NCBI GenBank assembly: GCA_016858145.1
Contig: JAEHOE010000032.1
Span: forward strand, 1 to 64,000
DNA from: Edaphochlamys debaryana
Lineage: Eukaryota; Chlorophyta; Chlorophyceae; Chlamydomonadales
DNA: 64,000 bases
Direction: 5' to 3'
In this document: positions 11,971 to 23,900 of the stretch, one piece after another
Layout of the letters: each line of letters begins with the position of its first letter
Numbering within the stretch: the stretch's first letter is position 1
Made by a program: the position numbers and the translations under genes
Notes under the pieces: generated by a model
What the model was told of the DNA's origin: nothing
Seen by the model: only the letters and a program-made list of their open reading frames with translations
The model's database searches: none

Positions 11971-14900
11971 AGATTATTCGGAAGTTGACTCTGCCGGACC
12001 CCACATTTCGGAAGTTGACTCCCCCAGGCCCCCGCCGCCGCTGCTTCACGCACCTGACGGCCCCAGACTCGGTAGCAAGACCCTGGCGGCGGCGGCGGGG
12101 CCTCTGCGCGGTGAGCCAGCGGCGGCGGCTCAGATTACTCAGAATTCGGAAGTTGACTCTGCCGGACCCCACATTTCGGAAGTTGACTCCCCCAGGCCCC
12201 CGCCGCCGCTGCTTCACGCACCTGACGGCCCCAGACTCAGTAGCAAGACCCTGGCGGCGGCGGCGGGGCCTCTGCGCGGTGAGCCAGCGGCGGCGGCTCA
12301 GATTTCGGAAGTTGACTCTGCCGGACCCCACATTTCGGAAGTTGACTCCCCCAGGCCCCCGCCGCCGCTGCTTCACGCACCTGACGGCCCCAGACTCAGT
12401 AGCAAGACCCTGGCGGCGGCGGCGGGGCCTCTGCGCGGTGAGCCAGCGGCGGCGGCTCAGATTTCGGAAGTTGACTCTGCCGGACCCCACATTTCGGAAG
12501 TTGACTCCCCCAGGCCCCCGCCGCCGCTGCTTCACGCACCTGACGGCCCCAGACTCGGTAGCAAGACCCTGGCGGCGGCGGCGGGGCCTCTGCGCGGTGA
12601 GCCAGCGGCGGCGGCTCAGATTTCGGAAGTTGACTCTGCCGGACCCCACATTTCGGAAGTTGACTCCCCCAGGCCCCCGCCGCCGCTGCTTCACGCACCT
12701 GACGGCCCCAGACTCGGTAGCAAGACCCTGGCGGCGGCGGCGGGGCCTCTGCGCGGTGAGCCAGCGGCGGCGGCTCAGATTTCGGAAGTTGACTCTGCCG
12801 GACCCCACATTTCGGAAGTTGACTCCCCCAGGCCCCCGCCGCCGCTGCTTCACGCACCTGACGGCCCCAGACTCGGTAGCAAGACCCTGGCGGCGGCGGC
12901 GGGGCCTCTGCGCGGTGAGCCAGCGGCGGCGGCTCAGATTACTCAGAATTCGGAAGTTGACTCTGCCGGACCCCACATTTCGGAAGTTGACTCCCCCAGG
13001 CCCCCGCCGCCGCTGCTTCACGCACCTGACGGCCCCAGACTCGGTAGCAAGACCCTGGCGGCGGCGGCGGGGCCTCTGCGCGGTGAGCCAGCGGCGGCGG
13101 CTCAGATTACTCAGAATTCGGAAGTTGACTCTGCCGGACCCCACATTTCGGAAGTTGACTCCCCCAGGCCCCCGCCGCCGCTGCTTCACGCACCTGACGG
13201 CCCCAGACTCGGTAGCAAGACCCTGGCGGCGGCGGCGGGGCCTCTGCGCGGTGAGCCAGCGGCGGCGGCTCAGATTTCGGAAGTTGACTCTGCCGGACCC
13301 CACATTTCGGAAGTTGACTCCCCCAGGCCCCCGCCGCCGCTGCTTCACGCACCTGACGGCCCCAGACTCGGTAGCAAGACCCTGGCGGCGGCGGCGGGGC
13401 CTCTGCGCGGTGAGCCAGCGGCGGCGGCTCAGATTTCGGAAGTTGACTCTGCCGGACCCCACATTTCGGAAGTTGACTCCCCCAGGCCCCCGCCGCCGCT
13501 GCTTCACGCACCTGACGGCCCCAGACTCGGTAGCAAGACCCTGGCGGCGGCGGCGGGGCCTCTGCGCGGTGAGCCAGCGGCGGCGGCTCAGATTTCGGAA
13601 GTTGACTCTGCCGGACCCCACATTTCGGAAGTTGACTCCCCCAGGCCCCCGCCGCCGCTGCTTCACGCACCTGACGGCCCCAGACTCGGTAGCAAGACCC
13701 TGGCGGCGGCGGCGGGGCCTCTGCGCGGTGAGCCAGCGGCGGCGGCTCAGATTTCGGAAGTTGACTCTGCCGGACCCCACATTTCGGAAGTTGACTCCCC
13801 CAGGCCCCCGCCGCCGCTGCTTCACGCACCTGACGGCCCCAGACTCGGTAGCAAGACCCTGGCGGCGGCGGCGGGGCCTCTGCGCGGTGAGCCAGCGACG
13901 GCGGCTCAGATTTCGGAAGTTGACTCTGCCGGACCCCACATTTCGGAAGTTGACTCCCCCAGGCCCCCGCCGCCGCTGCTTCACGCACCTGACGGCCCCA
14001 GACTCGGTAGCAAGACCCTGGCGGCGGCGGCGGGGCCTCTGCGCGGCGAACCTGCGGCGGCGGCTCAGATTTCGGAAGTTGACTCTGCCGGACCCCACAT
14101 TTCGGAAGTTGACTCCCCCAGGCCCCCGCCGCCGCTGCTTCACGCACCTGACGGCCCCAGACTCGGTAGCAAGACCCTGGCGGCGGCGGCGGGGCCTCTG
14201 CGCGGTGAGCCAGCGGCGGCGGCTCAGATTTCGGAAGTTGACTCTGCCGGACCCCACATTTCGGAAGTTGACTCCCCCAGGCCCCCGCCGCCGCTGCTTC
14301 ACGCACCTGACGGCCCCAGACTCGGTAGCAAGACCCTGGCGGCGGCGGCGGGGCCTCTGCGCGGTGAGCCAGCGGCGGCGGCTCAGATTACTCAGAATTC
14401 GGAAGTTGACTCTGCCGGACCCCACATTTCGGAAGTTGACTCCCCCAGGCCCCCGCCGCCGCTGCTTCACGCACCTGACGGCCCCAGACTCGGTAGCAAG
14501 ACCCTGGCGGCGGCGGCGGGGCCTCTGCGCGGTGAGCCAGCGGCGGCGGCTCAGATTTCGGAAGTTGACTCTGCCGGACCCCACATTTCGGAAGTTGACT
14601 CCCCCAGGCCCCCGCCGCCGCTGCTTCACGCACCTGACGGCCCCAGACTCGGTAGCAAGACCCTGGCGGCGGCGGCGGGGCCTCTGCGCGGTGAGCCAGC
14701 GGCGGCGGCTCAGATTTCGGAAGTTGACTCTGCCGGACCCCACATTTCGGAAGTTGACTCCCCCAGGCCCCCGCCGCCGCTGCTTCACGCACCTGACGGC
14801 CCCAGACTCGGTAGCAAGACCCTGGCGGCGGCGGCGGGGCCTCTGCGCGGTGAGCCAGCGGCGGCGGCTCAGATTTCGGAAGTTGACTCTGCCGGACCCC

Positions 14901-17900
14901 ACATTTCGGAAGTTGACTCCCCCAGGCCCCCGCCGCCGCTGCTTCACGCACCTGACGGCCCCAGACTCGGTAGCAAGACCCTGGCGGCGGCGGCGGGGCC
15001 TCTGCGCGGTGAGCCAGCGGCGGCGGCTCAGATTTCGGAAGTTGACTCTGCCGGACCCCACATTTCGGAAGTTGACTCCCCCAGGCCCCCGCCGCCGCTG
15101 CTTCACGCACCTGACGGCCCCAGACTCGGTAGCAAGACCCTGGCGGCGGCGGCGGGGCCTCTGCGCGGCGAACCATGCGGCGGCGGCTCAGATTTCGGAA
15201 GTTGACTCTGCCGGACCCCACATTTCGGAAGTTGACTCCCCCAGGCCCCCGCCGCCGCTGCTTCACGCACCTGACGGCCCCAGACTCGGTAGCAAGACCC
15301 TGGCGGCGGCGGCGGGGCCTCTGCGCGGCGAACCTGCGGCGGCGGCTCAGATTTCGGAAGTTGACTCTGCCGGACCCCACATTTCGGAAGTTGACTCCCC
15401 CAGGCCCCCGCCGCCGCTGCTTCACGCACCTGACGGCCCCAGACTCGGTAGCAAGACCCTGGCGGCGGCGGCGGGGCCTCTGCGCGGCGAACCTGCGGCG
15501 GCGGCTCAGATTTCGGAAGTTGACTCTGCCGGACCCCACATTTCGGAAGTTGACTCCCCCAGGCCCCCGCCGCCGCTGCTTCACGCACCTGACGGCCCCA
15601 GACTCGGTAGCAAGACCCTGGCGGCGGCGGCGGGGCCTCTGCGCGGTGAGCCAGCGGCGGCGGCTCAGATTACTCAGATTTCGGAAGTTGACTCTGCCGG
15701 ACCCCACATTTCGGAAGTTGACTCCCCCAGGCCCCCGCCGCCGCTGCTTCACGCACCTGACGGCCCCAGACTCGGTAGCAAGACCCTGGCGGCGGCGGCG
15801 GGGCCTCTGCGCGGCGAACCTGCGGCGGCGGCTCAGATTTCGGAAGTTGACTCTGCCGGACCCCACATTTCGGAAGTTGACTCCCCCAGGCCCCCGCCGC
15901 CGCTGCTTCACGCACCTGACGGCCCCAGACTCGGTAGCAAGACCCTGGCGGCGGCGGCGGGGCCTCTGCGCGGTGAGCCAGCGGCGGCGGCTCAGATTAC
16001 TCAGATTCGGAAGTTGACTCTGCCGGACCCCACATTTCGGAAGTTGACTCCCCCAGGCCCCCGCCGCCGCTGCTTCACGCACCTGACGGCCCCAGACTCG
16101 GTAGCAAGACCCTGGCGGCGGCGGCGGGGCCTCTGCGCGGCGAACCTGCGGCGGCGGCTCAGATTTCGGAAGTTGACTCTGCCGGACCCCACATTTCGGA
16201 AGTTGACTCCCCCAGGCCCCCGCCGCCGCTGCTTCACGCACCTGACGGCCCCAGACTCGGTAGCAAGACCCTGGCGGCGGCGGCGGGGCCTCTGCGCGGC
16301 GAACCAGCGGCGGCGGCTCAGATTTCGGAAGTTGACTCTGCCGGACCCCACATTTCGGAAGTTGACTCCCCCAGGCCCCCGCCGCCGCTGCTTCACGCAC
16401 CTGACGGCCCCAGACTCGGTAGCAAGACCCTGGCGGCGGCGGCGGGGCCTCTGCGCGGCGAACCTGCGGCGGCGGCTCAGATTTCGGAAGTTGACTCTGC
16501 CGGACCCCACATTTCGGAAGTTGACTCCCCCAGGCCCCCGCCGCCGCTGCTTCACGCACCTGACGGCCCCAGACTCGGTAGCAAGACCCTGGCGGCGGCG
16601 GCGGGGCCTCTGCGCGGTGAGCCAGCGGCGGCGGCTCAGATTTCGGAAGTTGACTCTGCCGGACCCCACATTTCGGAAGTTGACTCCCCCAGGCCCCCGC
16701 CGCCGCTGCTTCACGCACCTGACGGCCCCAGACTCGGTAGCAAGACCCTGGCGGCGGCGGCGGGGCCTCTGCGCGGCGAACCTGCGGCGGCGGCTCAGAT
16801 TTCGGAAGTTGACTCTGCCGGACCCCACATTTCGGAAGTTGACTCCCCCAGGCCCCCGCCGCCGCTGCTTCACGCACCTGACGGCCCCAGACTCGGTAGC
16901 AAGACCCTGGCGGCGGCGGCGGGGCCTCTGCGCGGCGAACCTGCGGCGGCGGCTCAGATTTCGGAAGTTGACTCTGCCGGACCCCACATTTCGGAAGTTG
17001 ACTCCCCCAGGCCCCCGCCGCCGCTGCTTCACGCACCTGACGGCCCCAGACTCGGTAGCAAGACCCTGGCGGCGGCGGCGGGGCCTCTGCGCGGCGAACC
17101 TGCGGCGGCGGCTCAGATTTCGGAAGTTGACTCTGCCGGACCCCACATTTCGGAAGTTGACTCCCCCAGGCCCCCGCCGCCGCTGCTTCACGCACCTGAC
17201 GGCCCCAGACTCGGTAGCAAGACCCTGGCGGCGGCGGCGGGGCCTCTGCGCGGTGAGCCAGCGGCGGCGGCTCAGATTACTCAGATTTCGGAAGTTGACT
17301 CTGCCGGACCCCACATTTCGGAAGTTGACTCCCCCAGGCCCCCGCCGCCGCTGCTTCACGCACCTGACGGCCCCAGACTCGGTAGCAAGACCCTGGCGGC
17401 GGCGGCGGGGCCTCTGCGCGGCGAACCTGCGGCGGCGGCTCAGATTTCGGAAGTTGACTCTGCCGGACCCCACATTTCGGAAGTTGACTCCCCCAGGCCC
17501 CCGCCGCCGCTGCTTCACGCACCTGACGGCCCCAGACTCGGTAGCAAGACCCTGGCGGCGGCGGCGGGGCCTCTGCGCGGCGAACCTGCGGCGGCGGCTC
17601 AGATTTCGGAAGTTGACTCTGCCGGACCCCACATTTCGGAAGTTGACTCCCCCAGGCCCCCGCCGCCGCTGCTTCACGCACCTGACGGCCCCAGACTCGG
17701 TAGCAAGACCCTGGCGGCGGCGGCGGGGCCTCTGCGCGGTGAGCCAGCGGCGGCGGCTCAGATTTCGGAAGTTGACTCTGCCGGACCCCACATTTCGGAA
17801 GTTGACTCCCCCAGGCCCCCGCCGCCGCTGCTTCACGCACCTGACGGCCCCAGACTCGGTAGCAAGACCCTGGCGGCGGCGGCGGGGCCTCTGCGCGGTG

Positions 17901-20900
17901 AGCCAGCGGCGGCTGAGATTACTCAGATTTCGGAAGTTGACTCTGCCGGACCCCACATTTCGGAAGTTGACTCCCCCAGGCCCCCGCCGCCGCTGCTTCA
18001 CGCACCTGACGGCCCCAGACTCGGTAGCAAGACCCTGGCGGCGGCGGCGGGGCCTCTGCGCGGCGAACCTGCGGCGGCGGCTCAGATTTCGGAAGTTGAC
18101 TCTGCCGGACCCCACATTTCGGAAGTTGACTCCCCCAGGCCCCCGCCGCCGCTGCTTCACGCACCTGACGGCCCCAGACTCGGTAGCAAGACCCTGGCGG
18201 CGGCGGCGGGGCCTCTGCGCGGCGAACCTGCGGCGGCGGCTCAGATTTCGGAAGTTGACTCTGCCGGACCCCACATTTCGGAAGTTGACTCCCCCAGGCC
18301 CCCGCCGCCGCTGCTTCACGCACCTGACGGCCCCAGACTCGGTAGCAAGACCCTGGCGGCGGCGGCGGGGCCTCTGCGCGGCGAACCTGCGGCGGCGGCT
18401 CAGATTTCGGAAGTTGACTCTGCCGGACCCCACATTTCGGAAGTTGACTCCCCCAGGCCCCCGCCGCCGCTGCTTCACGCACCTGACGGCCCCAGACTCG
18501 GTAGCAAGACCCTGGCGGCGGCGGCGGGGCCTCTGCGCGGCGAACCTGCGGCGGCGGCTCAGATTTCGGAAGTTGACTCTGCCGGACCCCACATTTCGGA
18601 AGTTGACTCCCCCAGGCCCCCGCCGCCGCTGCTTCACGCACCTGACGGCCCCAGACTCGGTAGCAAGACCCTGGCGGCGGCGGCGGGGCCTCTGCGCGGT
18701 GAGCCAGCGGCGGCGGCTGAGATTACTCAGATTTCGGAAGTTGACTCTGCCGGACCCCACATTTCGGAAGTTGACTCCCCCAGGCCCCCGCCGCCGCTGC
18801 TTCACGCACCTGACGGCCCCAGACTCGGTAGCAAGACCCTGGCGGCGGCGGCGGGGCCTCTGCGCGGCGAACCTGCGGCGGCGGCTCAGATTTCGGAAGT
18901 TGACTCTGCCGGACCCCACATTTCGGAAGTTGACTCCCCCAGGCCCCCGCCGCCGCTGCTTCACGCACCTGACGGCCCCAGACTCGGTAGCAAGACCCTG
19001 GCGGCGGCGGCGGGGCCTCTGCGCGGCGAACCTGCGGCGGCGGCTCAGATTTCGGAAGTTGACTCTGCCGGACCCCCACATTTCGGAAGTTGACTCCCCC
19101 AGGCCCCCGCCGCCGCTGCTTCACGCACCTGACGGCCCCAGACTCGGTAGCAAGACCCTGGCGGCGGCGGCGGGGCCTCTGCGCGGCGAACCTGCGGCGG
19201 CGGCTCAGATTTCGGAAGTTGACTCTGCCGGACCCCACATTTCGGAAGTTGACTCCCCCAGGCCCCCGCCGCCGCTGCTTCACGCACCTGACGGCCCCAG
19301 ACTCGGTAGCAAGACCCTGGCGGCGGCGGCGGGGCCTCTGCGCGGTGAGCCAGCGGCGGCGGCTCAGATTACTCAGATTTCGGAAGTTGACTCTGCCGGA
19401 CCCCACATTTCGGAAGTTGACTCCCCCAGGCCCCCGCCGCCGCTGCTTCACGCACCTGACGGCCCCAGACTCGGTAGCAAGACCCTGGCGGCGGCGGCGG
19501 GGCCTCTGCGCGGCGAACCTGCGGCGGCGGCTCAGATTTCGGAAGTTGACTCTGCCGGACCCCACATTTCGGAAGTTGACTCCCCCAGGCCCCCGCCGCC
19601 GCTGCTTCACGCACCTGACGGCCCCAGACTCGGTAGCAAGACCCTGGCGGCGGCGGCGGGGCCTCTGCGCGGTGAGCCAGCGGCGGCGGCTGAGATTACT
19701 CAGATTTCGGAAGTTGACTCTGCCGGACCCCACATTTCGGAAGTTGACTCCCCCAGGCCCCCGCCGCCGCTGCTTCACGCACCTGACGGCCCCAGACTCG
19801 GTAGCAAGACCCTGGCGGCGGCGGCGGGGCCTCTGCGCGGCGAACCTGCGGCGGCGGCTCAGATTTCGGAAGTTGACTCTGCCGACCCCCACATTTCGGC
19901 CGTTGACTCCGCCAGGCCCCCGCCGCCGCTGCTTCACGCACCTGACGGCCCCAGACTCGGTAGCAAGACCCTGGCGGCGGCGGCGGGGCCTCTGCGCGGT
20001 GAGCCAGCGGCGGCGGCTGAGATTACTCAGATTTCGGAAGTTGACTCTGCCGGACCCCACATTTCGGAAGTTGACTCCCCCAGGCCCCCGCCGCCGCTGC
20101 TTCACGCACCTGACGGCCCCAGACTCGGTAGCAAGACCCTGGCGGCGGCGGCGGGGCCTCTGCGCGGTGAGCCAGCGGCGGCGGCTCAGATTTCGGAAGT
20201 TGACTCTGCCGGACCCCACATTTCGGAAGTTGACTCCCCCAGGCCCCCGCCGCCGCTGCTTCACGCACCTGACGGCCCCAGACTCGGTAGCAAGACCCTG
20301 GCGGCGGCGGCGGGGCCTCTGCGCGGTGAGCCAGCGGCGGCGGCTCAGATTACTCAGATTTCGGAAGTTGACTCTGCCGGACCCCACATTTCGGAAGTTG
20401 ACTCCCCCAGGCCCCCGCCGCCGCTGCTTCACGCACCTGACGGCCCCAGACTCGGTAGCAAGACCCTGGCGGCGGCGGCGGGGCCTCTGCGCGGCGAACC
20501 TGCGGCGGCGGCTCAGATTTCGGAAGTTGACTCTGCCGGACCCCACATTTCGGAAGTTGACTCCCCCAGGCCCCCGCCGCCGCTGCTTCACGCACCTGAC
20601 GGCCCCAGACTCGGTAGCAAGACCCTGGCGGCGGCGGCGGGGCCTCTGCGCGGCGAACCTGCGGCGGCGGCTCAGATTTCGGAAGTTGACTCTGCCGGAC
20701 CCCACATTTCGGAAGTTGACTCCCCCAGGCCCCCGCCGCCGCTGCTTCACGCACCTGACGGCCCCAGACTCGGTAGCAAGACCCTGGCGGCGGCGGCGGG
20801 GCCTCTGCGCGGCGAACCTGCGGCGGCGGCTCAGATTTCGGAAGTTGACTCTGCCGGACCCCACATTTCGGAAGTTGACTCCCCCAGGCCCCCGCCGCCG

Positions 20901-23900
20901 CTGCTTCACGCACCTGACGGCCCCAGACTCGGTAGCAAGACCCTGGCGGCGGCGGCGGGGCCTCTGCGCGGTGAGCCAGCGGCGGCGGCTGAGATTACTC
21001 AGATTTCGGAAGTTGACTCTGCCGGACCCCACATTTCGGAAGTTGACTCCCCCAGGCCCCCGCCGCCGCTGCTTCACGCACCTGACGGCCCCAGACTCGG
21101 TAGCAAGACCCTGGCGGCGGCGGCGGGGCCTCTGCGCGGCGAACCTGCGGCGGCGGCTCAGATTTCGGAAGTTGACTCTGCCGGACCGACCCCACATTTC
21201 GGAAGTTGACTCCCCCAGGCCCCCGCCGCCGCTGCTTCACGCACCTGACGGCCCCAGACTCGGTAGCAAGACCCTGGCGGCGGCGGCGGGGCCTCTGCGC
21301 GGTGAGCCAGCGGCGGTGGCTGAGATTACTCAGATTTCGGAAGTTGACTCTGCCGGACCCCACATTTCGGAAGTTGACTCCCCCAGGCCCCCGCCGCCGC
21401 TGCTTCACGCACCTGACGGCCCCAGACTCGGTAGCAAGACCCTGGCGGCGGCGGCGGGGCCTCTGCGCGGTGAGCCAGCGGCGGCGGCTGAGATTACTCA
21501 GATTTCGGAAGTTGACTCTGCCGGACCCCACATTTCGGAAGTTGACTCCCCCAGGCCCCCGCCGCCGCTGCTTCACGCACCTGACGGCCCCAGACTACGG
21601 TAGCAAGACCCTGGCGGCGGCGGCGGGGCCTCTGCGCGGTGAGCCAGCGGCGGCGGCTCAGATTACTCAGATTTCGGAAGTTGACTCTGCCGGACCCCAC
21701 ATTTCGGAAGTTGACTCCCCCAGGCCCCCGCCGCCGCTGCTTCACGCACCTGACGGCCCCAGACTCGGTAGCAAGACCCTGGCGGCGGCGGCGGGGCCTC
21801 TGCGCGGCGAACCTGCGGCGGCGGCTCAGATTTCGGAAGTTGACTCTGCCGGACCCCACATTTCGGAAGTTGACTCCCCCAGGCCCCCGCCGCCGCTGCT
21901 TCACGCACCTGACGGCCCCAGACTCGGTAGCAAGACCCTGGCGGCGGCGGCGGGGCCTCTGCGCGGTGAGCCAGCGGCGGCGGCTCAGATTACTCAGATT
22001 TCGGAAGTTGACTCTGCCGGACCCCACATTTCGGAAGTTGACTCCCCCAGGCCCCCGCCGCCGCTGCTTCACGCACCTGACGGCCCCAGACTCGGTAGCA
22101 AGACCCTGGCGGCGGCGGCGGGGCCTCTGCGCGGTGAGCCAGCGGCGGCGGCTCAGATTTCGGAAGTTGACTCTGCCGGACCCCACATTTCGGAAGTTGA
22201 CTCCCCCAGGCCCCCGCCGCCGCTGCTTCACGCACCTGACGGCCCCAGACTCGGTAGCAAGACCCTGGCGGCGGCGGCGGGGCCTCTGCGCGGCGAACCT
22301 GCGGCGGCGGCTCAGATTTCGGAAGTTGACTCTGCCGGACCGACCCCACATTTCGGAAGTTGACTCCCCCAGGCCCCCGCCGCCGCTGCTTCACGCACCT
22401 GACGGCCCCAGACTCGGTAGCAAGACCCTGGCGGCGGCGGCGGGGCCTCTGCGCGGCGAACCTGCGGCGGCGGCTCAGATTTCGGAAGTTGACTCTGCCG
22501 GACCCCACATTTCGGAAGTTGACTCCCCCAGGCCCCCGCCGCCGCTGCTTCACGCACCTGACGGCCCCAGACTCGGTAGCAAGACCCTGGCGGCGGCGGC
22601 GGGGCCTCTGCGCGGTGAGCCAGCGGCGGCGGCTGAGATTACTCAGATTTCGGAAGTTGACTCTGCCGGACCCCACATTTCGGAAGTTGACTCCCCCAGG
22701 CCCCCGCCGCCGCTGCTTCACGCACCTGACGGCCCCAGACTCGGTAGCAAGACCCTGGCGGCGGCGGCGGGGCCTCTGCGCGGCGAACCTGCGGCGGCGG
22801 CTCAGATTTCGGAAGTTGACTCTGCCGGACCGACCCCACATTTCGGAAGTTGACTCCCCCAGGCCCCCGCCGCCGCTGCTTCACGCACCTGACGGCCCCA
22901 GACTCGGTAGCAAGACCCTGGCGGCGGCGGCGGGGCCTCTGCGCGGTGAGCCAGCGGCGGCGGCTGAGATTACTCAGATTTCGGAAGTTGACTCTGCCGG
23001 ACCCCACATTTCGGAAGTTGACTCCCCCAGGCCCCCGCCGCCGCTGCTTCACGCACCTGACGGCCCCAGACTCGGTAGCAAGACCCTGGCGGCGGCGGCG
23101 GGGCCTCTGCGCGGTGAGCCAGCGGCGGCGGCTCAGATTACTCAGATTTCGGAAGTTGACTCTGCCGGACCCCACATTTCGGAAGTTGACTCCCCCAGGC
23201 CCCCGCCGCCGCTGCTTCACGCACCTGACGGCCCCAGACACGGTAGCAAGACCCTGGCGGCGGCGGCGGGGCCTCTGCGCGGTGAGCCAGCGGCGGCGGC
23301 TCAGATTACTCAGATTTCGGAAGTTGACTCTGCCGGACCCCACATTTCGGAAGTTGACTCCCCCAGGCCCCCGCCGCCGCTGCTTCACGCACCTGACGGC
23401 CCCAGACTCGGTAGCAAGACCCTGGCGGCGGCGGCGGGGCCTCTGCGCGGCGAACCTGCCGCGGCGGCTCAGATTTTGGAAGTTGACTCTGCCGGACCCC
23501 ACATTTCGGAAGTTGACTCCCCCAGGCCCCCGCCGCCGCTGCTTCACGCACCTGACGGCCCCAGTCTCGGTAGCAAGACCCTGGCGGCGGCGGCGGGGCC
23601 TCTGCGCGGTGAGCCAGCGGCGGCGGCTCAGATTACTCAGATTTCGGAAGTTGACTCTGCCGGACCCCACATTTCGGAAGTTGACTCCCCCAGGCCCCCG
23701 CCGCCGCTGCTTCACGCACCTGACGGCCCCAGACTACGGTAGCAAGACCCTGGCGGCGGCGGCGGGGCCTCTGCGCGGTGAGCCAGCGGCGGCGGCTCAG
23801 ATTACTCAGATTTCGGAAGTTGACTCTGCCGGACCCCACATTTCGGAAGTTGACTCCCCCAGGCCCCCGCCGCCGCTGCTTCACGCACCTGACGGCCCCA

